From assembly GCA_900539695.1 (NCBI GenBank), contig UQDG01000005.1, positions 78,724 to 142,723 on the forward strand: 64,000 nt of DNA, read 5' to 3'. A model generated the notes under the pieces. The model did no database searches. It saw only the letters and a program-made list of their open reading frames with translations, and had not been told where the DNA came from. The translations under genes were made by a program, and so were the position numbers. This DNA comes from an uncultured Oscillospiraceae bacterium (lineage in GTDB: Bacteria > Bacillota > Clostridia > Oscillospirales > Ruminococcaceae). Shown piece after piece: positions 26,507-34,727 of this stretch; position 1 is the stretch's first letter; each line of letters begins with the position of its first letter.

Positions 26507-26536
26507 AAGCCAGCCCAATGCGGGCTGGCTTTTTCT
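26507..26536. terminator. bidirectional intrinsic terminator between convergent genes
   Basis: Ten-bp stem AAGCCAGCCC with GGGCTGGCTT, loop of five, followed by T on the plus strand and by T (plus-strand A at 26505-26508) on the minus strand. It separates rlmA from the convergent anti-sigma-like gene. Confidence 0.85.
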
Positions 26537-26557
26537 GTGCGTATTGGCAGTAGGACG

Positions 26558-27547
26558 TTACGGCGCGTAAAACGCATCCAATACCTGCTTCAGGTAGGGC
26601 CGCAGCCGTGCATCCCCGATACCGGGTTGCGGTACCCTGATACAAACTGTATAAATCATGCCGCTATTTACAAAATAAGCGGTATTCCCGCTGGCTTTGC
26701 TCTCGTCTCCGCCGCCGTACAGCGGAATAACGGCAATGTCTCCGGTAGGCAGCGTGTATTCCTCGCAGGTCCAGCCATCCTTTAAATCGTAGATGCCGTC
26801 GGTCAACACCTGCTCCACGGTAGCGGTGCGGCTACCGCTGGGTGTCACGGCGGCGTGGGCGTTGAACGAAATATACATGTCATAACTTTCGCCGCTCACT
26901 TCCTTTTCCAGCAAGCCGCCATCCAGCACGTTCAGCCCAAACGGCTCGCCGTCCGCGCAGGTGCCGTACAGCAGCACCTTGCGCTTGACGGGATTGTGGT
27001 AATCGTTGGGGTCGGCAGGGCAGTACAGCGCCGCGCCGTCCGGCAGGTCATCCACAAAATCGTTGCGCAGCAGCGGCAGCTTGGTCAGTTCAGCGGCATC
27101 CTGCAAGCTGTCCGCCGCATCGGTAAATACTTCGGCTTTTTCAATATCGTTTGGGTAGTGAATTAACAAATCCGAGTTTCCCAGCGTCATGACCATCTGG
27201 CTGAAACTATAGTGGTCAGGCGTCCGCATCCGTTGGAACGCTGGCTGCCGTTCCTCGGCGGCCAGTGTCTGCACCGCTTCGCCCAGCGTATCCAGCGGAT
27301 GGGTGGTCAGCGTATAGTGCAGGGCATAACCGCCCACGGCATCGGGGGCATAGCTGGGGTGGGGCGTGTTGTGCAAATTGGTGAACTCCACCCGCGCCAG
27401 CACACCGGCGGCCAGCAGCAGCGGCGCGGCGAAACAAATCACCCACCCAAACCGCCGCCGCGGGGCAGGCTGGGCCGCCGCCACCGCCACGCGGGCCGGG
27501 CAGTGCACCTGGGCAAAGGTCTGTTTATACAAAGTCTCAAACTCCAT
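26558..27547 (-). CDS. single-pass membrane protein, probable anti-sigma factor
   Basis: 329 residues. A short cytoplasmic N-terminus (1-32) is followed by one membrane helix (about 34-52) and a large extracytoplasmic domain (about 55-329). Position directly after an ECF sigma gene, with a gap of 3 nt, is the classic arrangement of a cognate anti-sigma factor. No zinc-binding HxxxCxxC is visible, so it would be of another class. The outer domain matches no family I recognise. It ends before the terminator at 26507. Confidence 0.65.
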   Translation of the reverse strand: MEFETLYKQTFAQVHCPARVAVAAAQPAPRRRFGWVICFAAPLLLAAGVLARVEFTNLHNTPHPSYAPDAVGGYALHYTLTTHPLDTLGEAVQTLAAEERQPAFQRMRTPDHYSFSQMVMTLGNSDLLIHYPNDIEKAEVFTDAADSLQDAAELTKLPLLRNDFVDDLPDGAALYCPADPNDYHNPVKRKVLLYGTCADGEPFGLNVLDGGLLEKEVSGESYDMYISFNAHAAVTPSGSRTATVEQVLTDGIYDLKDGWTCEEYTLPTGDIAVIPLYGGGDESKASGNTAYFVNSGMIYTVCIRVPQPGIGDARLRPYLKQVLDAFYAP

Positions 27548-27550
27548 CGT

Positions 27551-28021
27551 TCAATCCTCCTGATACGCCCGGCGCAGGGCCTCCCGCGCACGGGTCAGCC
27601 GGGTGGTCACGGCGTTCTGGCTGATGTGCAGCACCGCCGCGATCTCCCTGGTTGGCATGTCTTCGTAATAAAATAAGTACAGCACGATACGGTACGCCTG
27701 TGGCAGGGCCAGTACGGCGTCGTACAATTCCAGCTGGGCGGGGTCGTCGAACACCGGTGTGTCGGGCAGTTCCTCCAGCGGCAGGCGGCGGGTATGCCAG
27801 GGCGCACGCAGACGGCTTTTGCAGTGGTTGATGGTCACCCGGATCAGCCAGCTTTTCAAATGCTCCTCGTCTGCAAAAGTGCGGTGGGTCGCACAAAGCT
27901 TTAAAAGCGTGTCCTGGGTAGCATCCTCAGCCTCCTGTGGGTGGCCGCACCAGTGCAGGGCCACGCGGTAGATCATGTCGCGGTAGCGTCCTGTGACCGC
28001 GGCCAGTTCGCTCGGCTCCAT
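27551..28021 (-). CDS. ECF-type RNA polymerase sigma factor
   Basis: 156 residues. Region 2 (about 7-75) includes DMIYRVALHWCGHPQEAEDATQDTLLK and WLIRVTINHCKS; region 4 (about 100-150) has LPQAYRIVLYLFYYEDMPTREIA and the helix-turn-helix SQNAVTTRLTRARE. No C-terminal extension. ATG 28021 has AAAGGAGG upstream. It forms an operon with the downstream membrane protein, which likely holds it inactive until an envelope signal arrives. Target genes are unknown. Confidence 0.92.
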   Translation of the reverse strand: MEPSELAAVTGRYRDMIYRVALHWCGHPQEAEDATQDTLLKLCATHRTFADEEHLKSWLIRVTINHCKSRLRAPWHTRRLPLEELPDTPVFDDPAQLELYDAVLALPQAYRIVLYLFYYEDMPTREIAAVLHISQNAVTTRLTRAREALRRAYQED

Positions 28022-28115
28022 CGCGGCACCTCCTTTGTTTTGGATTTCATCAGGCCTGTTTCACTTTTAACACGCGCGGGGCAGGCGGTTTGTTACAGAC
28101 AAGTTTATTTTTTTC

Positions 28116-28144
28116 AGTATACCAGCTTCTGTGCGGTTCATACA
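28116..28144 (-). promoter_or_regulatory. possible promoter of the ECF sigma gene
   Basis: TATACT (28121-28116) with a poor -35 TGTATG (28144-28139), 17-nt spacer. The weak -35 could mean dependence on another sigma factor, including itself; I could not define an ECF-type motif. Confidence 0.35.
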
Positions 28145-28175
28145 GCGGAATTTTGAGCATAATCCCAAAAAAAGA

Positions 28176-28204
28176 TTGACAAAATGCGTGATTACGGCTA
28201 TTAT
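28176..28204 (+). promoter_or_regulatory. consensus promoter of the second sigma-like gene
   Basis: Consensus -35 TTGACA, 17-nt spacer, TATTAT, with a leader of about 30 nt. This is one of the strongest housekeeping-type promoters in the window. Confidence 0.8.
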
Positions 28205-28239
28205 AAAGGTGTTCGCATCTGCCTGCCGGAGGAAGCCCC

Positions 28240-28791
28240 ATGCAAAAAATCACCAATGACCTGTTGGCTTTGGCCCAGAACGGCGATGAAACGGCTGTGG
28301 CCGCCCTCATTGCACGCATGATGCCCGCCATCCGCAAAGGTGCCGCCGCCGCGACCGCGCCGGGCCTGGATTTCGAGGATGCCGTGCAGGAAGGTCTGAT
28401 CGGTCTGTTTGAGGCAATGCACCGGTACGATACCGCCGCGGGAATGGCCTTCGCGTCTTTTGCCGCCGCCTGCATCACCCACGCCCAGCAGGATGCCCGC
28501 CGCGCCGCTCTGCGCAAAAAGCACGCGCCGCTGAACTTCAGTGTGCCCTTGCCCGATGCCAAGGAGCTGCCCCAGCCAGGCCCTGACCCCGAGGAACAGG
28601 CCATCGCCAGCGAGCAGTACGCCGCGACGATCGAACGGATGCAGACCGAACTTTCCCCGCTGGAACGCAGCGTGCTGTTGGCCACCCTAAACGGCCAGAC
28701 CGCCGCCCAAATCGCCCAGGAAAAGCAGCTGGCACCCAAAGCCGTTGCCAACGCCCTGGCCCGTGCCCGCCGCAAACTGCGGGGAGCGTAA
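28240..28791 (+). CDS. sigma-70 family RNA polymerase factor (SigH-like)
   Basis: 183 residues. Region 2 contains DFEDAVQEGLIGLFEAMHRYD (about 44-64) and FASFAAACITHAQQDARR; region 4 (about 125-183) contains LSPLERSVLLATLNGQTAAQIA and PKAVANALARARRKL. Size and the DLxQEGxxGL-type motif place it near the SigH/sigma-30 group rather than ECF. It might act in competence, stress or a sporulation remnant. It is divergent from the ECF gene, with a consensus promoter. The ribosome site GGAGG lies 9 nt before the ATG. Confidence 0.8.
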   Translation: MQKITNDLLALAQNGDETAVAALIARMMPAIRKGAAAATAPGLDFEDAVQEGLIGLFEAMHRYDTAAGMAFASFAAACITHAQQDARRAALRKKHAPLNFSVPLPDAKELPQPGPDPEEQAIASEQYAATIERMQTELSPLERSVLLATLNGQTAAQIAQEKQLAPKAVANALARARRKLRGA

Positions 28792-28804
28792 TACCCTAGG
28801 ATTC

Positions 28805-28818
28805 AGGCGTTTGCCTGT
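28805..28818 (+). terminator. weak hairpin after the sigma-like gene
   Basis: CAGGC and GCCTG with a 4-nt loop, followed by a T/A-rich but interrupted run. The rest of 28819-28932 is gene-free; TTGGTC at 28864 with a T-rich -10 17 nt later is only a faint promoter candidate for the next gene. Confidence 0.3.
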
Positions 28819-28932
28819 ATCATATATTTCAACCTGCCCCCAGTAGCGCCTAAAATCAGTTCGTTGGTCCATTCCTAATGCGTTGGTTTAGATTCTTCCG
28901 CGGGCAAATACAAATCAGAGGAGATACCCACT

Positions 28933-29211
28933 ATGTTCGAAGACAAGACTTTGGTATGCAAGGATTGCGGCAAGGAGTTCGTTTGGACCGCCGGTGAGCA
29001 GGAGTTCTACGCCAGCCGTGGTTTCGAGAACCAGCCCCAGCGCTGCAAGGCCTGCCGTGATGCCCGCAAGAACGCTACCCGCGGTGAGCGCCAGATGTTT
29101 GACGCTGTCTGCGCCAGCTGCGGCAAGGCTTGCAAGGTTCCCTTCCAGCCTCGCGAGGACCGTCCGGTCTACTGCAGCGAGTGCTTCGCTAAGATGAAGG
29201 AGAACGGCTGA
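28933..29211 (+). CDS. small zinc-ribbon protein (zf-trcl / CxxC-x17-CxxC type)
   Basis: 92 residues with two zinc ribbons: C9-x2-C12 with C38-x2-C41, and C60-x2-C63 with C81-x2-C84 (17 residues between the second pair). This is the probable zinc-ribbon family common and often highly expressed in gut Clostridia; the role is unproven, with nucleic-acid binding assumed. The codon usage is like that of ribosomal protein genes, which suggests strong expression. Ribosome site AGAGGAG. Confidence 0.88.
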   Translation: MFEDKTLVCKDCGKEFVWTAGEQEFYASRGFENQPQRCKACRDARKNATRGERQMFDAVCASCGKACKVPFQPREDRPVYCSECFAKMKENG

Positions 29212-29250
29212 TTTACACGCTGACTGTGTAACAGTAGTCTGATTTCCACT

Positions 29251-29288
29251 CCGCGCCCCGGTCGCACCTGACCGGGGCGCGGTTTGTT
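29251..29288 (+). terminator. GC-rich intrinsic terminator after the zinc-ribbon gene
   Basis: Thirteen-bp perfect stem (29251-29263 with 29270-29282), 6-nt loop, then TTTGTT. It ends only 14 nt before the next ATG. Confidence 0.75.
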
Positions 29289-29302
29289 ACGGGGGAAACT
29301 GT

Positions 29303-30745
29303 ATGACCACGCGCATGGCGCAGTTAAAACGTAGTATATGGTGCCTGGGCGCGGCCGCCCTGGTGCTGGCCCTGTGCAGCAAAACTTCACCGCTGTATGC
29401 CTTCAACGATTGGATGGACGCCAACATTTTTTTTACAATGGGAAAATCCATGCTGTCCGGCAAGGTACTCTACCGTGATGTGTTCGACCACAAAGGCCCG
29501 GTGCTGTATCTCCTCTACGGGCTGGGGTGGCTGCTGAACCACACGGGCTTTATCGGCATATTTGTGCTGGAAATTTGCGGCTTCGCGGTGTTTTTAGGCC
29601 TTGGCCTGTGCACGGCGGAGCTATTGCGCGGCAAACCCCTGCACCCGGTCTGGTGCCTGGTGCCTGCGGCAGCCGTGGCGGCCTGCCGGGCCTTCTCCCA
29701 CGGCGGCAGTGCCGAGGAACTGCTGCTGCCCTTTTTGGCCGCTGCCCTGTACGGGCTGGTCAAGTGCCTGACAGCCAACAGACAAATGCCGCTGCGCACC
29801 GTAGCCCTGCAAGGCTTTCTGTGCGGCTGTGCGCTGCTGCTGAAATACACGGTGCTGGGTTTTTACCTGGCCTGGGTGGCCGTGCTGGCGGTGCTGTACC
29901 TGCGCCGGGGCTGGCTGCGGCAGCTGGGCCGAAGCTGTGTCGCCTACCTGGGCGGCCTGGCGCTGGCAGCCCTGCCCTGGTTTGCCTACTTTGGGGCCCA
30001 CCATGCGCTGGACGCCTGGTGGGAGTGTTACTTCTATGACAACCTCTTCCTTTATAAGGGGGACGGCCGCAGCGCCCTGACCCTGGCCCAGCACCTGTGG
30101 TGGGCTGTGCGGGACGATCTGCCCGCCGTCTGCCTGCTGGCGGCGTTCCTGCTTTGGACGGTGCTTTCTAAGCGACGCGGTGCGGCGTTGGCAACCTTGG
30201 CAATGGCCGCAGGACTGGCTTTTACCAGCCTGATGGGTGGCTACCTCGTCTACTACGGGCTGGTGCTGGCCGTGTTTGCCCCGCTGGGGCTGGCGGCCTT
30301 GCCGCAAAAACTGCCTGCCAAGCGCGGCGTGTGTGCGGCCTTATCCGTGGCAGGCATTGCCGCCGCGGCTGCATGGTGCCTGCTGCTAAGCCCCAACCGC
30401 GCTTTGCGGGGCCGCACGGCGGAAAGCCTGCCCCAGCTCCAGTTTGCCGAAATCATCCGCCAGACGCCCAACGCTACTTTACTCAACTACGGCACGTTGG
30501 ACGGCGGCTTTTACACCGCCGCCGGGGTACTGCCGCCCTGCCGTTACTTCTGCGTGACCAACATGCCGCTGCAGGACCAGTGGCAGCAGCAATGGGACCT
30601 GCTGGATGCCGCCGCTGTGGACTATGTGGTGGCCCTGACCGGCGATCTGCAGAACGATTACCCCATCTACCACTGCGTCGCCAGCCAGACCTACAACGGC
30701 GGTGAGGGCGAAGTGACCTGGTATCTCTACGCAAAAACCAAATGA
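29303..30745 (+). CDS. polytopic membrane protein, probable GT-C glycosyltransferase
   Basis: 480 residues with about ten membrane helices. After the first helix comes DANIFFTMGKSMLSGKVLYR and DVFDHKGPVLYLLYG, the acidic first loop typical of ArnT/RgtA-like polyprenyl-sugar transferases. A short extracytoplasmic tail (about 385-480) follows. The acceptor is unknown. A GGGGGAA ribosome site precedes the ATG, but no promoter lies between it and the terminator at 29251, so transcription may depend on read-through or an unseen start. Confidence 0.65.
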   Translation: MTTRMAQLKRSIWCLGAAALVLALCSKTSPLYAFNDWMDANIFFTMGKSMLSGKVLYRDVFDHKGPVLYLLYGLGWLLNHTGFIGIFVLEICGFAVFLGLGLCTAELLRGKPLHPVWCLVPAAAVAACRAFSHGGSAEELLLPFLAAALYGLVKCLTANRQMPLRTVALQGFLCGCALLLKYTVLGFYLAWVAVLAVLYLRRGWLRQLGRSCVAYLGGLALAALPWFAYFGAHHALDAWWECYFYDNLFLYKGDGRSALTLAQHLWWAVRDDLPAVCLLAAFLLWTVLSKRRGAALATLAMAAGLAFTSLMGGYLVYYGLVLAVFAPLGLAALPQKLPAKRGVCAALSVAGIAAAAAWCLLLSPNRALRGRTAESLPQLQFAEIIRQTPNATLLNYGTLDGGFYTAAGVLPPCRYFCVTNMPLQDQWQQQWDLLDAAAVDYVVALTGDLQNDYPIYHCVASQTYNGGEGEVTWYLYAKTK

Positions 30746-30746
30746 T

Positions 30747-30775
30747 TTGCGCTTTTTCCGCATATGCGGTATAAT
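30747..30775 (+). promoter_or_regulatory. promoter of the DUF2142-to-rqcH gene group
   Basis: TTGCGC, 17-nt spacer, TATAAT, beginning right after the stop of the preceding gene. Confidence 0.75.
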
Positions 30776-30816
30776 AGCCTTTGCAAGAACCATACTCACA
30801 GAAAGGCAGGCACCCC

Positions 30817-33069
30817 ATGCAACAAAATAAAAAGTTCCTGCGGGTGCTGTGCAGCCTGTTGGCTGCCGCGCTGGCGGCGTGGTGCACGGTACTGCTGTGC
30901 CGCTGGGTAGGGTATGACCTGCAGGAACGGCTGGGCAACACCCCCAGCTATGAGATTATCAACGATGACTACAGCCAGATCATCGACATCCCCGCCGAGG
31001 GCTTGACCCAGGCCATGCCGCTGAAGGCCGGCCAGCCGTTTTACGGTGTGCGGTTCAAGTTCAGCACTCACGGGCAGCTGTACAAATCTGGCATGACCAT
31101 GGTGGAAGCCTACAACGAGGCGGGGGAGCAGATCCTCTTTGCAGCGGGTAACTTCCTGAATATCTGGGACGATACCTTTACTGAGTTCACCTGCAACGAG
31201 GCCTATATCCCTGACCATGACGAAACGCTGACCATCCGCCTGTACAACGAATCCGCCTGGGACGGCCCGCTGGGCGTCTGGGCCAGCGAGGGCGAAGTAT
31301 CCGGTATGCCGCTTTCGGTAACGGACGGCGACACCCTCAACGCCACCATGGCAATGCAGCGCGTCAGCGATTTTACCGGCAGCTGGCCCGCCGCGCTGGC
31401 TGCCCGGCTGCAAAAGCCGCTGGCCGCTGCCGTCTTTATCGCGGTGCTGTTGGCCATGCTGCACGCGCCACTCTACCTGTTTGTGCCTGCGGTGGGCCTG
31501 GCCCTGGGCGTGACGTTCACCTATGTTACCCCGGCGCTAGTCGCCCCCGATGAATACACCCACCTGGCTGCCGCCTACGAGCTGGCCAGTACCTGGAGCG
31601 GCCAGACCGCTGCCGATGAGGACGGCAACCTGCTGCTGCGGGAATGTGACGCCGCCCACTTCGGCACAAAGACCGGAGACATCGGCGTCCTGGCCTACAA
31701 GAATGAGGCCATCGCCGAGACCTCCGAACCCGGCAGCCCCGATGTGCTGACCACCCACAGCGAGGTGAAAGCAGGGCAGGGCAGCGGCAGCTATCTGGCC
31801 CAGGCTCTGGGCATCCGCCTGGCGCGGGCGCAGGGCAAGAACTTTTACACGATGCTGCTCTACGGGCGGCTGGCCAACCTGATTTTGTATTTACTGCTGG
31901 CGGCGCTGGCCGTTTGGCTGGCCCCGACCAGCCTGCGCGGGCTGCTTGCCTGCGTGGCGCTGCTGCCTATGCCGCTGCAATTGGCGGCCAGCCTTTCCCC
32001 GGATGCCGCCGTGCTGGGGCTGGTGTTCAGCTTTACGGCGCTTTGCCTGCGCCTGCGGGGCGAGAAAGCTGTCTGGTGGCAGAAGATCCTGCTCATCGTG
32101 CTGGGCGGTCTGACCGCCCCCGGCAAGGCCATCTACCTGCCGGTCATCTTGCTCTGCCTGTTGATCCCGGCGGAAAATCTGACCTACGACGGGAACCCGA
32201 CCGTCAAATTTCTGGGCGAAGAACTTCCCGGCGGCTGCTGCATCCATGCGGCTACGCTGGTGCTGGCGTTCTGCTTCTGGCTGGCCGCCAATCTGAATGC
32301 CGTGGCTTACGCGGCCCGCGATATGAACACCACCGTCCTGGTAACCGCTGCCGCTGCCGCTGCGGTGCTGCTGGTGCTGGCACTGGCGGCGTACCTCAAG
32401 CTGCACAAGCGCCCAAAGGTATTCTTCTGGTGCAAAGTGGCTTTTGCCGCCGTACTGGTGGTGGGCGCTGTGGGCGGCGTATACGCTGTCTCCCACATGG
32501 GCGGCGGGCTGGACCCTGACCAACTGACCATGACCTACCCCAACGGGGACTCCATCTGGACCTTCTCGTTCGGCTATATCTGTCGCAACATTCCGGCCAC
32601 CGTCAAGCTGCTGCTGCGCACCCTGCCGGAACAGGGCGCTCTCTGGCTGCAAGGTCTGCTGGGCACTACCCTGGGGGAGCCCATCGTCTACCGCATCGAT
32701 GTCAGCTGGCTGCTGGGCGTAGGCCTGCTGCTGGCTGTGCTGGCCGCCGCCCTGCCCCGGCAGGACGAACCGGCCCTGCTGGGCCGCCGCAGCAAAGCGG
32801 GCACGGCGGGCATCTGTCTCTGCGTTGTGCTGGCTGTGCTGGCTGCCGCGCTGAACTGGACCCCCATCAACTACCAGACGCTCTTCGGCTTGCAGGGGCG
32901 CTACCTGCTGCCGATTTTGCCGCTGGCCCTGCTGCTGGTAAAAAGCAGCAAAAAGCTGGTCCTGCGCGGGGATGTCTCCCACGCCGCGGCGCTCTGCACC
33001 AGCACTTTAACCATGTTGACCCTGCTGCAAGGCTTTGGCCTGTACGCCGCCTGGCAGCCGGCATCATAA
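30817..33069 (+). CDS. DUF2142-type polytopic membrane protein
   Basis: 750 residues. One N-terminal helix, an extracytoplasmic beta-rich domain (about 40-190), then about eleven helices. APDEYTHLAAAYELA is the acidic loop motif of the DUF2142/GT-C type, and LQGRYLLPILPLALL is its conserved C-terminal signature. Members are usually found in envelope polysaccharide clusters and are predicted glycosyltransferases. A neighbour of another membrane sugar-transferase-like gene. Start ATG 30817, 36 nt inside the longest open frame, follows AAAGGCAGG. Confidence 0.75.
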   Translation: MQQNKKFLRVLCSLLAAALAAWCTVLLCRWVGYDLQERLGNTPSYEIINDDYSQIIDIPAEGLTQAMPLKAGQPFYGVRFKFSTHGQLYKSGMTMVEAYNEAGEQILFAAGNFLNIWDDTFTEFTCNEAYIPDHDETLTIRLYNESAWDGPLGVWASEGEVSGMPLSVTDGDTLNATMAMQRVSDFTGSWPAALAARLQKPLAAAVFIAVLLAMLHAPLYLFVPAVGLALGVTFTYVTPALVAPDEYTHLAAAYELASTWSGQTAADEDGNLLLRECDAAHFGTKTGDIGVLAYKNEAIAETSEPGSPDVLTTHSEVKAGQGSGSYLAQALGIRLARAQGKNFYTMLLYGRLANLILYLLLAALAVWLAPTSLRGLLACVALLPMPLQLAASLSPDAAVLGLVFSFTALCLRLRGEKAVWWQKILLIVLGGLTAPGKAIYLPVILLCLLIPAENLTYDGNPTVKFLGEELPGGCCIHAATLVLAFCFWLAANLNAVAYAARDMNTTVLVTAAAAAAVLLVLALAAYLKLHKRPKVFFWCKVAFAAVLVVGAVGGVYAVSHMGGGLDPDQLTMTYPNGDSIWTFSFGYICRNIPATVKLLLRTLPEQGALWLQGLLGTTLGEPIVYRIDVSWLLGVGLLLAVLAAALPRQDEPALLGRRSKAGTAGICLCVVLAVLAAALNWTPINYQTLFGLQGRYLLPILPLALLLVKSSKKLVLRGDVSHAAALCTSTLTMLTLLQGFGLYAAWQPAS

Positions 33070-33102
33070 AATAAGCAATATTTATATAAAGGAGAAATTT
33101 CC

Positions 33103-33309
33103 ATGACTATCACCAAGAATACCATCATCGCCGAGATTCTGAACAACGACCCCACCCAGGGCTGCGTGCCCATCTTCCTGTCCACCGGTATGCACTGCCT
33201 GGGCTGCATGGCTTCCCATGGCGAGACCGTTGAGGAGGCCTGCGCCGTCCACGGTGTTGACCCCGACGCTCTGGTCGCTGAGCTGAACGACTACTTTGCA
33301 CACCTGTAA
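33103..33309 (+). CDS. DUF1858 / hybrid-cluster-associated redox disulfide domain protein
   Basis: 68 residues, a stand-alone domain. CLGC (C32, C35) is the redox pair of the family, with C21 in addition. Such proteins are small helical domains found alone or fused to ScdA/DUF438 or hybrid cluster proteins and are thought to take part in thiol or metal-redox chemistry. AAAGGAG precedes the ATG. Its last 14 nt overlap the proposed trmK start. Confidence 0.85.
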   Translation: MTITKNTIIAEILNNDPTQGCVPIFLSTGMHCLGCMASHGETVEEACAVHGVDPDALVAELNDYFAHL

Positions 33310-33970
33310 TGCACCGCGGCTGGATGCCCGCCTGGCTGCTGCCTTTGCCTATGTACGGCCGGGGCATGTGGCGGCGGACATCGGCTGCGACCACGGCAAA
33401 TTAAGCGCCGCACTGGCGGGCAGCGGTCGCTGCCCGCTTGTTTTGGCTTGTGACCTTCGCCCCGGCCCGCTGGAGAAAGCCCGTGTGACCTGCGCCCCCT
33501 GCGGGGACAAGGTGCAGTGCCGCCTGGGCAGCGGGCTGGAGGTGCTGGCCCCCGGCGAGGCGGACGATATCATCATCGCAGGCATGGGTGCGGAAACAAT
33601 CATTGAAATTCTGGAGGCCGCCCCCTGGGTGTTTGACGCCCGGTACAATCTGGTGCTGGTGCCCGCCACCAAGCACAGTGTGCTGCGCCGCTGGCTGGCC
33701 CGCCGCGGCTTTGCACTAGCGGGGGAGACCCTTTGCCAGGCGGCAGGCCGCTGGTATGCCGTGATGAACGCCCGCTACACCGGCACGTGCCGTGAACCGG
33801 ACGGCTTAGAGTGCCTTTGCGGCCTGACGAACGGCCAGCCCGGCTGCGAGGATTACTACGCCCAGCAGAACGCTAAACTAAAAAAATACCGCCTCGGCCT
33901 GCCTGCTGGGCAGGAAGCCGAAGCGGTGGATGTGCTCATCAAACAAATGGAGGAGTTGTCATGTCGGTAA
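33296..33970 (+). CDS. trmK: tRNA (adenine-22-N1)-methyltransferase
   Basis: SAM-dependent enzyme making m1A22 in tRNA of Gram-positive bacteria. 224 residues. VAADIGCDHGKL is the SAM motif I of the family, ACDLRPGPLEKA and ADDIIIAGMGAETI follow; the latter holds the NPPY-equivalent of this COG2384 family. A C-terminal helical domain carries QNAKLKKYR. The start is unsure: TTG 33296 overlaps the previous gene, and there is no ATG before the core. Its end overlaps the next gene by 10 nt. The pair trmK and nif3-like is conserved in Firmicutes. Confidence 0.88.
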   Translation: MHTCNAPRLDARLAAAFAYVRPGHVAADIGCDHGKLSAALAGSGRCPLVLACDLRPGPLEKARVTCAPCGDKVQCRLGSGLEVLAPGEADDIIIAGMGAETIIEILEAAPWVFDARYNLVLVPATKHSVLRRWLARRGFALAGETLCQAAGRWYAVMNARYTGTCREPDGLECLCGLTNGQPGCEDYYAQQNAKLKKYRLGLPAGQEAEAVDVLIKQMEELSCR

Positions 33971-34716
33971 CGGTGCAGCAAATTCTCGGGCTGCTGCAAA
34001 CGCTGGCCCCGTCGGAGCTGGCTTGCAGCTGGGACAATGTGGGCCTGCTGGTGGATGTCGGTGTGCCGGTCAGCCACGTGCTGACCACACTGGACATCAC
34101 GGCGGCGGTGGTGCAGGAGGCAGTGGAGAACGACTGCCAGCTGATCGTCAGCCACCACCCGGTGATCTTTGACCCGCTCAAGCATATCAGCGCAGGGGAT
34201 GTGCCGGCGCTGCTCATCAAAAACAACATCTCGGCCATCTGCATGCACACCAATCTGGATGCAGCCCCCGGCGGCGTCAATGATACGCTGGCGGATCTTT
34301 TGGGTATGCAGCGGGAGGGCCGCCGCAATTTCGCCGAGGATTGCGGCCGTATCGGCCCTGTGGAACCCACTACGGTGCAGCAGCTGGCCCGCTTCTGCGC
34401 GGACACGCTGCACAGCGGCGTGCGGTACGTGGATTGCGGCCGCCCCATCACCTGCCTGGCCGAAGTCAGCGGCGCGGGCGGCAGCTACCTGCAGGAAGCT
34501 ATTGATGCGGGCGCGGATTGCCTTGTCACCGGCGAGGCCGCCCACCACATCGCTCTGCTGGCTAAACAGAAAGGCGTTGGCCTGGTGGTCTCCGGTCATT
34601 GGGGCACCGAGCACGGCATCGCCGATGTGTTGGCTGCCCATATCGCCAGCAACTTCCCGGCCCTTACCGTCCGCCACGCTGCCGCGGACCGCGACCCCTA
34701 TTCCTACTTATTATAA
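33961..34716 (+). CDS. Nif3-like dinuclear metal centre protein
   Basis: 251 residues. Conserved metal motifs: SHHPVIFDPLK, HTNLDAAPGG (metal His and Asp) and, near the C-terminus, SGHWGTEHG. The family forms hexameric toroids and includes enzymes called GTP cyclohydrolase 1 type 2, but its role in most Firmicutes is unsettled. The usual internal PII-like insertion of about 120 residues is absent, so this is the short form. Ribosome site GGAGG. The start overlaps trmK by 10 nt. Confidence 0.9.
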   Translation: MSVTVQQILGLLQTLAPSELACSWDNVGLLVDVGVPVSHVLTTLDITAAVVQEAVENDCQLIVSHHPVIFDPLKHISAGDVPALLIKNNISAICMHTNLDAAPGGVNDTLADLLGMQREGRRNFAEDCGRIGPVEPTTVQQLARFCADTLHSGVRYVDCGRPITCLAEVSGAGGSYLQEAIDAGADCLVTGEAAHHIALLAKQKGVGLVVSGHWGTEHGIADVLAAHIASNFPALTVRHAAADRDPYSYLL

Positions 34717-34727
34717 AAGGAGAACCC

